DNA of 64,000 nt, from assembly GCA_009363875.1 (NCBI GenBank), contig CM018696.1, forward strand, positions 17,001,475 through 17,065,474, in the 5' to 3' direction. A program made the position numbers and the translations under genes. Shown in pieces: positions 55,771-64,000 of the stretch. The stretch comes from Mikania micrantha (Eukaryota > Streptophyta > Magnoliopsida > Asterales > Asteraceae). Below the pieces are notes generated by a model. It had not been told where the DNA came from. It saw nothing but the letters and a program-made list of their open reading frames with translations, and ran no database searches. The stretch's first letter is position 1. Every line of letters begins with the position of its first letter.

Positions 55771-56170
55771 AGGGAAAGAATAAAAAAATAACCCACACTA
55801 GATACGCAATAACCGAAATAATCCGTCAAGATCAAGTCAAATTATCGAAATTTTTGTTTTACATAATTGTAAACACATTTAAAACACATTTTATTTTATG
55901 GGTTTGTGTAAATTTATCGCCATTTGAGAGTTAACATCGTTGTAAATTTTGAGAAAAAAACACTTACAATACTGTAAGTTACAAAATTTTAAAAACTTAC
56001 AACGATGTTAACTTTCAAACTGTGATAAATTTATGCAAACTCATAAAATAAGAAAGTGTTATAAATGTGTTTACAATGATATTAAAAAAATTTCGAAGAT
56101 TTGGCTTGAACTTGACGGGTTATTTCGGTTTATTGCATATTTAGTAGGTTATGTATACAACCATCCCCTA
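55771..56170. mobile_element. foldback MITE, family 1, copy 4
   Basis: Between TA runs, ends AGGGAAAGAATAAAAAA and ACCATCCCCTA. Arms match the family (ATAATCCGTCAAGATCAAGT, AACATCGTTGTAAATTTT against AACTTACAACGATGTTAAC). Confidence 0.85.
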
Positions 56171-56210
56171 TATATATATAGGGAATGTTGAATTAAGAAT
56201 TATTCTTACC

Positions 56211-56446
56211 TATTCAGATAAGTTGTCCAGTGGTAGAAGACTCACCTTTCAATGTGGAGGTCATGGGTTTGACTCTCACTTGAGACACTTTGATGGACAC
56301 CACGGGAGGAAAAAAATCTTGAGTTTAATCTCAGGTTTTGAACCGATAGAGGCTCAGTTTTTACAGCAAATAAGTTGTTTTCTCCGCATTAGGTGTAACT
56401 ATTCCGAGTTTGACGCCCGGTAAAACGGGCTATCGCTCCCTTGAAG
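56211..56446 (+). mobile_element. tRNA-derived SINE with 15-bp target duplication
   Basis: A box AGTTGTCCAGTGGTAGAAG, B-box-like GGGTTTGACTCTC, body ending GGCTATCGCTCCCTTG. Flanks AAGAATTATTCTTAC (56195-56209) and AAGAATTATTTTTAC (56447-56461) match at 14 of 15. No long A tail, unlike the SINE at 24884. Confidence 0.85.
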
Positions 56447-56461
56447 AAGAATTATTTTTAC

Positions 56462-58129
56462 TTGAGAATTAAACGAACCATTTTTAGTAAAATTTTTAAG
56501 GGTATAATAGTAATTTCCCTATTTTAAATGAAAATTAATTTTATAACCCTTAAATCATGTGTTTATAAATATAGTTGTTTTATTTATTTACAGCGTGTTT
56601 GTTCTTAATTGAATAAATCTACACACACTTATATATATGATAAGAGATTGTATCATATGATAACATAATCTTAAAGATAACCCTTAAACTCTTTCATACC
56701 CACTTATTTTTAATCACATTAAAAATGGTATGATTTACATTAAACTATATTAAAAAAAAACTTGAATGGATTCGGTCTTATACATACCTTAGGAAGGTGA
56801 TCAAAAAGAGAGAAGAGGAGTTCTTCTTTGTTTTATCACTTAGAAGCCGTGTGTGGCAAAAATATTAACGTAGACCACGTATTTTCAGTCATAACTAAAA
56901 TTAAGTGGCTATAAAAAATTGAAGAATTATCTGTGTATGATACATTCGGAGAATATTTAAAAAAATGCTATGTGTATAGTTGTTTATGAAAGTACATGAT
57001 TGTTCGTATGCTGTACCATAGCGCTCTCAAAAGAGATGTCTTATTAGAGTGGTAAGATCACTCATTTCACAACTCTTATTAAACCTCAATCTGATCGTAA
57101 GTTGTCATCTCATTTTAACCTTTTTACTATTCTCATCAATTCTTTCTCAACCCTTTTTTTTTTTTTTTTTTTTAAATCTTCATACATTTTTCTATGATAA
57201 TAATTATATTATATATCAAAAATATCAAACATAATTGTTACATAAATTACTAATATGATCAATGTTCTTTGTTAGTATTTCACTTTTAGTTAATACATTT
57301 TATAAATTACTCTTATCTATCACGTTTCAAAATGTCCGTCGATTGTTTGATTATAACATATTTAGTTTTTTAAATACAAAACTAATCTCTTAAATCTTTC
57401 TTGTCATGAGGTTTAATTAGATATAACTAAATATTCATTCTATTTGGCATACAAATTACCGGTTGCGAGTTGATAAACTATCAATATGTATATTTGTAAT
57501 TAATGACGTAAAATTCTTTATGAACCTCACGTCATAACCTTCTTGGGAGCGTTAAAAATTGGTTTTTATATCATCAAGTTAAAAAAAAAAATTCCTTGGA
57601 CTTAAGAAACCTTGCTCTAAACGCAACTTATAAATACCTCTAATTAAAAGTATCAATTTCGACCCATAGCAAAATAAATACGAATACCTTCGAAAGCAAT
57701 TATTGTACTTTGCTTTGAAATGAGTAGAACTAATAAATAAAATGAGTTGAGACGAGTAGTATTTTAACACAATGTGTGTCAAGATGTGTCACTTAAAAAT
57801 CATGTGAATGTAATTGATTCAAACGGGTAAGAATGATTAATAATTTATTTGATGTGAAAATTATTAAAATAAACTATTTTTTCATTATAACTCATTTCAA
57901 CTTCAAATTAATTATTATTTTTTTTAAACGGCCAATTTAAACTCAAACGGATTTTGCTTAAAACTAATACCTATCCTGACCCACATCCTTTTTGACCCGT
58001 TACCTAACCTAAGTCAACTTGTTTATTTTACGGGGCCTACCTCTAATTAACTTCCTTTTCGAAGAAAATTAAACACAATTGAATTAAAATAAATACCCAT
58101 TATTATTCTTCCTTCTTAATTTGTGATTG
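56462..58129. other. AT-rich intergenic stretch with one old dispersed repeat
   Basis: No supported gene. A T run of about 23 lies at 57151-57173. At 57700-58035 is a plus-strand copy of the CCTGACCC repeat family (GATTAATAATTTATTTGATG, TCCTGACCCACATCC). The listed ORFs at 57049 and 57579 are low-complexity. Confidence 0.5.
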
Positions 58130-58145
58130 ATCACTACACATACAT

Positions 58146-58571
58146 TTTTTTTAAACAGGAGTTGGTGCAACAGTCAAATGACTGTTGCACTCAGAGGTGC
58201 AAGGACCGAGAACGAAACCCCACCTTTAACACCCAAAGGTGTTTTTCGTCGGCATTGGGGCTCCCCCTATTGCCGCTAACCCTGCGGGGCTCCCCCTATT
58301 GCCGCTAACGCAGCGGGGCTCACCACAACCCTCCAATTTGGGCCAAGTTGATCAGAGTCAAAACTCGTCAAAGAACTGTTGCAGGGAAAAACCGAACAGG
58401 AACCTTTAACTTTGCCACGTAAAACCCTTTTGGCTCGGACACGAAGCCGGGTGGTAGCCCGAGACTAGCGTCATTGCCATGTCTATTGAAAAGTTCTCTA
58501 AGCAAGGTTTGAACCTACGACCTTTGGGTCTCTGTACTCTTCCATTACCATTGAGCTAACTCTACAAAGAC
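58146..58571 (-). mobile_element. SINE-like retroposon with 16-bp target duplication
   Basis: On the minus strand: head with A box AGTTAGCTCAATGGTAATGG, B box GTAGGTTCAAACC, a 300-bp body and an eight-base A tail ending at 58146. Flanks ATCACTACACATACAT (58130-58145) and ATCACCACACATACAT (58572-58587) match at 15 of 16. The body includes a doubled unit GGGGCTCCCCCTATTGCCGC at 58256-58318. At 426 bp it is long for a plant SINE. Confidence 0.82.
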
Positions 58572-58587
58572 ATCACCACACATACAT

Positions 58588-58952
58588 ACATGCATACAAA
58601 CACGAGTGAGCACCACCTGATTATCTGAGACCCCGCAACTTTAGTTTAGAGTAATGAAGTTGTGTGCATGGCGTATGTTTAGTTTAGTAATTGTGATTGG
58701 TGTAACAATTAATTAAGGTGTAAAGCAATCGATGAGATTTAGACTGTATGATGATATGATATGATATAAAGCAGCCCTGCCTGGTGTTCTTGCATGCCCA
58801 TGCATATATGATGGATGACGGATGATGGATGGGATGGGTGACTAGATACATGCATGAGTTTCCACATCCATAGTCCTTTTTAATTCACATTTTATATATT
58901 TTCAAGGTGGAAATCAATTTTGAAAACCATAAGTAATATGTACATATACATA
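58588..58952. other. no gene; short microsatellites
   Basis: Contains ATGATATGATATGATAT near 58748 and GATGGATGACGGATGATGG near 58808. Nothing else recognised. Confidence 0.5.
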
Positions 58953-60022
58953 CAGGGAAAGGTTCTAAACAAAACCATCATTTTAAAGAAAATTAAGAAA
59001 ACTAATCTTAATTTTTATCAATCAATTTCGTTTTTCGTTTTTTGTTTTGTTTTATTATAAGGTTATATTTGTTAACAAAAATAAAAAGAGAAAAAAATAT
59101 ATGTAATTCATGTTATTACATGTATATATGTAACTCATTGATTACATATGTATAACTTGTTTAAGGGTATTTTAGAGATTTGTTAGGTGTACTTGCTTTG
59201 ATTTTATAAATAAAAATTTACACTCCAATTTTTTAAACCTTCATAACTTTTATGTACATTATTATTATTTTTTAAAAATTACACCATTAAATTTGTCATA
59301 TTTTTATCTTTATTTCAAGTATAATTTTGTCAAATTTTTTTTAAGTTTTTGAAATTACACTGATGTAACGAGCTGAATTTTTCCAGGTGTTCGTAATTAC
59401 ACTGATGTAACGAGCTGAATTTTTTTCAAAGTGTTCCTAATTACACTGATGTAACGAGCTGCAACTTATTATTATTTTTACTTTACAATTATTTAACTTT
59501 TTATCTTATTTGATATAAATTTATTTAATTAACTAATTTTTATAATAAAAAATAAGTTTGTAATATATATTTAATATGAGAGAAAAAAATTTTATGATGG
59601 AACATTTTTGAAAGAAGCGGGAAATTATTGTACTTATGTTTTTTACGTTTGTGTAATTACGAACGACCGAAAATTTTTTTGCATAACTATAATGGAATTA
59701 ACGAGAAAAATACGACGAGTTTAATGGTGTAATTTTTATAAAAAAATAACACTGTCTAAAAAAATTATAAGTGTATAAAAATTAAGGGGAGAACTTTAAT
59801 TTAAAAATAAGAAAATAGATGGTTTTTAAGAGTGTGACACTTGTCACTTTTATATTAAATCTGATTTTTGTAATTAAGATAAAAGACTAGAATGCCCTTT
59901 TGTATTTAAAATTAATTAGTGACACATGCCACCATATGGTTAAATCTAGTAAATTTGAACCATTGAATTTGAGTTATAAAGTTTTCTCAATTAGAGTGGG
60001 TTATTATATGATCTTCTTCCTA
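58953..60022. mobile_element. foldback element related to family 2
   Basis: Left CAGGGAAAGGTTCTAAAC and right AATTAGAGTGGGTTATTATA, TCTTCTTCCTA. Inner arms inverted: CATAACTTTTATGTACATTA with ATTACACCATTAAATTTGTC against GTTTAATGGTGTAATTTTTA. At 59345-59465 the unit TTACACTGATGTAACGAGCT repeats three times at 40-50-bp spacing. Non-coding. Confidence 0.7.
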
Positions 60023-60024
60023 TA

Positions 60025-60413
60025 TCTATACTACTATATAATACATATAAGAAGGACAAAATTGTAATTTGCTTAAATCTCTAAAAATTAAGAGTTTTAC
60101 AACTCTTATAACATATGGTACAACATTTTTATTCTAATCTAAATGTTTGTTTGTATTTTCACTTTTTATCACATTGGTACCTTTTAAAAATTTAAGATAG
60201 AGTGATTATAAAAGAAAACCCTTCAAAACAAATGAATCATTTCTTGTCATTTTTGGTAAATTTGGCCTTTTATGTTAGTTAAAGTCACATTTAGTTAACT
60301 ACCAAGTTAAAAAAATTTATTTTGTTATGGTTATGACTCAAGAGCGAACCATGCAAACCTTTAAAACATACAACTTAAGTGTTGTGTTTTTCGATGCAAC
60401 GCTCTGGTACTAG
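60025..60413 (+). mobile_element. possible small Helitron
   Basis: Starts TCTATACTACTATATAATAC after an A (compare the Helitron 5' end at 48367) and ends GATGCAACGCTCTGGTACTAG. A weak hairpin GTTG...CAAC precedes the CTAG. The base after CTAG is A rather than the usual T, so the 3' end is uncertain. AT-rich, non-coding. Confidence 0.45.
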
Positions 60414-60432
60414 ACTAATATATATATATATA

Positions 60433-61756
60433 TAGGGGATGGTTTCATTGGTAACCCACTCCAAGTGTTGTAACCCTTTAACTAATTTTGATTGGTTTTT
60501 TAAATAATGTGTTTTAAAATGAGTGGTCCATATTAAATCTAGAAAAAAGAAGTGAATAAGATTTGTTTAAGGGTATTTTTGACATTTAGTGGCGTGTACT
60601 TGATTCCTTTTTTAAAAAAAGTTTACCCCCTCAATTTTTTAAAACTTCATAACTTTTATATACAGCATTATTTTTTTATAAAAATTTCACCATTAAATTT
60701 GTCACTTTTTTATGTTTAATTCAAGTATAATTTTGTCAATTTTTTTTTAAATTTTTTGTAATTTAGACTGATGCAGCGACGTTTTACACTGACGTAACGA
60801 GTTGAATTTTTTTGCACTGATGTAATTACACTGATGTAACGAGCTGAATTTTTACAAAGTTTTCGTAATTACATTGATGTAAGGAGTTGAATTTTTTCAA
60901 AGTGTTATTAATTTTTTAAAATTTTAATAAACTAATTTTTGTAATAAAAAATAATTTGTAACGAGAGAGAAAGATTTTACGTTGGTGTAATTACAAACGC
61001 TCGAAAAATGAGAGAAAATTACGAACACTCAAAATAATTTGAATTTTTACACTCAAAATTACGAAAAATGAGAGAAAATTACACTTATGTAACGAGCTGA
61101 ATTTTTACAAAGTTTTCGTAATTACATTGATGTAAGGAGTTGAATTTTTTCAAAGTGTTATTAATTTTTTAAAATTTTAATAAACTAATTTTTGTAATAA
61201 AAAATAATTTGTAACGAAAGAGAAAGATTTTACGTTGGTGTAATTACAAACGCTCGAAAAATGAGAGAAAATTACGAACACTCAAAATAATTTGTAAAAC
61301 ATTTTAAAGACGGAAAGATTTTGAAAAAATGAGAGAAAATTATTGTATTTATTGTTCGTTACGTTGGTGTAATTACGAACGCTCGAAAAAAATTCAAAAA
61401 AAATTGGCATGACTATTATGGAATTAACGAGAAAATTATAACGAGTTTAATGGTGTACTTTTTATAAAAAAATAACATAGTATAAAAAAGTTATAAGTGT
61501 ATAAAAATCAAGAAGAAAATTTTGATTTAAAAAAAGTAAAATGGATAGATTTTTAAGAGTGTGACACTTGTCACTCTCTTATTAAATCTGACTTTTTTAT
61601 ATTAAGTGAAATGACTTGGATACCCTTTTTAATTTAAAAAGGTTAGGTGACACGTGTCAAAATCTTATTAAATCTGGAAATTTAAAACCATTGGATTTGA
61701 GTTAGTTAGTTAATACAATTATGGTGGGTTCTTATTTGAACCATATCCTATACTCC

Positions 61757-61758
<2 letters not shown>
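60433..61758. mobile_element. foldback element related to family 2, between TA repeats
   Basis: Ends TAGGGGATGGTTTCATTGG and CCATATCCTATACTCCTA with inverted ACCCACTCC / GGTGGGTTC near them. Arms ACCATTAAATTTGTCAC against TTTAATGGTGTACTT. A block of about 213 bp starting ACGAGCTGAATTTTTACAAA is repeated (60838-61050 and 61091-61303). Non-coding. Confidence 0.75.
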
Positions 61759-61782
<24 letters not shown>

Positions 61783-61787
<5 letters not shown>

Positions 61788-63004
61788 TGAATCCTTTGAA
61801 AACCCGATTTTAAAGAGAAAACCCTTAAACCCTACGTGGACCGTTAGATCAAAGTTATTTTAGATTTTAATTAATTAATCAGAAAAAACATGTGGTCCAC
61901 AATTAAAGGTGAATATTTTATTGGGATTTTTAAGAGTAAATTTACTCTTTTACCCTTTGAGGGGTATAATTGACTTTGTTTTTTTTTTCTTCTCTCTCCT
62001 CTCTCCTCTCTCATCTCTCCTCTCTCTCCACTCTCCTATATATATATAATTTATATATTCAATTTTCCAGAATACTACACATGTGTAGTGTTTTATTTTT
62101 TGGTTAAAAAATTAATTTTTTAAATATTACAACTACAAAAATGTATAATTTTCATACAAAAAAAAGTCATATTTTTTTAAAAAACAAAAAATATGCGCAT
62201 TATAGGTATTGCTTTACAAGGTGTACTTTATGCACTAAAAGTTGTACATTTTTTATACTACACATGTGTACTTTTTCAGATTTTATAGGTGTTGCTTGAC
62301 AAGGTGTGCTTTAAGCAGTAAAATTTGTACATTTTTAAAACTACACATGTGTAGTTTTCAGATATCATAGATGTTTGCTTGACGAAGTGTACTTTACGTA
62401 GTAAAACTTGTACATGTTTATTGCTACACATGTGTAGTTTTTCAGATCTTATAGTAGTGTTTAGATCAAGTGTACTGTTTGTTGTAAAATTTGTACATTT
62501 TTATTTTACACATGTGTAGTGTTTTATTTTATATAATGACTGTTTTAAAAACATATGGTCCACATTTTTATTTTTTGTTTTTTAGAAAAAATAATGACTT
62601 TTTTTTGTATGAAAATATACATTTTTGTAGTTGTAATATTTTAAAAAATATTTTTTAACCAAAAAAATAAAACACTACACATGTGTAGTATTCTGGAAAA
62701 TAAAATATATAAATTATATATATAGAGAGGAGATAGGAGAGAGAAGAAAAAAAGAGAGAGGAGAGAGAATCTGGTTAATTAATGAAGAAAGAGGAGAGAA
62801 GAGAGAGAATCTAGTTAATTAATGAAGAGAGAGGAGAGAGGAGAGAGAATCTGGTTAATTAATGAAGAGAGATGATAGTTAGTGAAAATACCATTATACC
62901 CTTTTTATTTTATTAATTGAAATATAAAATAAGTTTGATCTAAGGGTTGAGATTGAGTTTAAAGGTTTTCTCTTTAAGATCGGGTTTTCATTTGATTCAA
63001 ATCC
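61783..63004. mobile_element. large foldback element with GA/CT tracts, between TA repeats
   Basis: Ends TAGTTTGAATCCTTTGAAAA / TTTTCATTTGATTCAAATCC with arms CCCGATTTTAAAGAGAAAAC against TTTTCTCTTTAAGATCGGG. A CT-rich tract (61987-62036) faces a GA-rich tract (62724-62872) that contains three copies of AATCTGGTTAATTAATGAAG. In the loop ACTACACATGTGTAGT palindromes recur about six times (62075-62695). Non-coding; nearly the whole 1.2 kb can fold. Confidence 0.85.
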
Positions 63005-63082
63005 TATATATATATATATATATATATTAAGTGAAATGACTTCGATACCCTTTTTAATTTAAAATATATATATACATATATA

Positions 63083-63468
63083 TAGGGTAAGGAGTGAATA
63101 ATAACCCACCTTAATTGAGGTAACACATTAACCCTGGCAAAAAACGCTCAAATCGCAAAATTTTTTTTTACATGCAAAAATAGGGGGGCTCCTTTTTTAA
63201 GCGTTCGCTAATTCACAAGCGTTAAAAAGTTAAACGAAATGTAAGTTTGCGTTACACTACGAACATTTATTTAAGTGTCGCAGTGTAACGCAAACTTGCA
63301 TTTCGTTTAACTTTTTAACGCTTGTGAATTAACAAACGATAAAAAAAGGAGCCCCCCTATTTTTGCATAAAAAAACCATGAAATTTTTTTTTTTGCGATT
63401 TGAACGTTTTTTGCCAGGGTTAGTGGGTTACCTCAATTAATGAGGGTTATTATATGATCCCTTCCCTA
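63083..63468. mobile_element. foldback MITE, family 3, between TA repeats
   Basis: 386-bp near-palindrome: TAGGGTAAGGAGTGAATAA to ATGATCCCTTCCCTA, with CCCTGGCAAAAAACG against CGTTTTTTGCCAGGG, AAAATAGGGGGGCTCC against GGAGCCCCCCTATTTT, and GTAAGTTTGCGTTACACT against AGTGTAACGCAAACTTGC. Arms about 170 bp. Non-coding. Confidence 0.92.
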
Positions 63469-63589
63469 TATATATATATATATGAGATTAATAATTTGGA
63501 AACCATGTTTAATCAAGAAAATCATGAAAAACAAAAGCTAGTGGTTAAGGCCATGTGTTATGCATCACACCTCCTCACTCCACGTAGCC

Positions 63590-63700
63590 GCTCCACGTAG
63601 GTGTCACATAATCAACCAACATCATCACCTTCTTATCACTCCACATCATCTTTAGATTTGTTATCCATCATTCCCCATTACTTCCCTATCACTCCACGTC
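63590..63700. repeat. C/A-rich repeat related to 48691
   Basis: CCACGTAGGTGTCACATAAT and CAACATCATCACC match the block at 48706. It precedes AT-rich sequence and the possible transposon gene end below; it may be the terminal part of that element. Confidence 0.4.
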
Positions 63701-63847
63701 ATCACCACCTTTATTCAATATTTTATTATTTGATTTTTATTTTTTTAATTAAAAATGAAATTTAAAAAAGACATAATATAATTAAAAAAATATAAAATTA
63801 CAAAATAAAACTAAAAAAATTACATAATAAAAAAGTTACACAATAAA

Positions 63848-64000
63848 AAAAATACATAAAAAAAATTATTCCATATTATATTTTTCATAATCCGCTCCTT
63901 CGTCTTCTCGGCTATTTCACGAGCGCGACCGGTTAAGTGATCGGTTGGAGTCCACAACAATTTCATATCATTGTTGTATTGTTTTTACTCCTGTAAGTCG
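63848..64000 (-). pseudogene. possible C-terminus of a Harbinger-associated (NAM-like/SANT) protein, cut by the window edge
   Basis: On the minus strand KQYNNDMKLLWTPTDHL then TGRAREIAEKTKERIMKNI is readable up to the AT-rich tail. The pattern (helical, ...TPTDHLTGRARE...) recalls the C-terminus of plant transposon-derived proteins often annotated as NAM-associated or glutathione S-transferase T3-like. An in-frame TAA lies a few codons upstream (after DLQE), so it is probably broken. Most of the gene would lie outside the window, to the right. Confidence 0.35.

Overview
This is plant nuclear DNA from a eudicot. The reasons are a five-exon plant gene with GT/AG introns, Ty1/copia and Ty3/gypsy (chromovirus) retrotransposons, Helitrons, hAT and MULE miniature elements and tRNA-derived SINEs. 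The style of the elements (very long chromovirus LTRs ending in GGGGTGTGACA or GGGGTGTTACA) made me think of the aster family, but that is a hunch. Almost all of the window is transposable-element sequence; only about 34.4-38.6 kb looks like a gene island.

1-8.5 kb: end of an LTR with repeated CG-rich palindromes, a 5'-truncated and broken Ty1/copia element with its 3' LTR (1010-3091), several miniature elements, then an LTR piece and a decayed + strand Ty3/gypsy pol. 8526-20324: a complete minus-strand chromovirus inserted in the integrase region of that older pol (target duplication CGATA). Its two 2839-bp LTRs differ at only three positions I could see, gag and an extra 5' ORF are open, but pol carries many frameshifts, stops and deletions. 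The broken host element resumes at 20325.

21-34 kb: AT-rich filler, LTR remnants, a 1.3-kb copy of a gene's 3' flank inserted between 186-bp direct repeats (23965-25638), a hAT element with a perfect 8-bp duplication (27695-28490), and a 2980-bp solo LTR (30927-33906, duplication GTATG).

34.4-38.6 kb, the gene island: a plus-strand terminal exon of an unrecognised gene (34408-34575), a tRNA-Thr(UGU) gene (36230-36301), and an intact minus-strand class IV PLP aminotransferase gene (D-amino-acid transaminase-like, 339 aa, five exons, 36535-38491).

38.9-64 kb: a dense nest of DNA elements. It includes Helitrons (one keeping the end of its helicase reading frame, one with a hAT element inside its terminal hairpin), a hAT carrying a 2922-bp solo LTR inside it (49088-52653), five SINE-like insertions in the whole window with long target duplications, and many foldback elements sitting inside (TA)n microsatellites. 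Apart from the aminotransferase, the tRNA and perhaps the terminal exon, I see no host gene likely to be functional. No single new molecular system is evident; the best leads are the mobile-but-coding-dead chromovirus with its extra ORF, the template-switch-like insertion at 24 kb, and the (TA)n-embedded foldback families.
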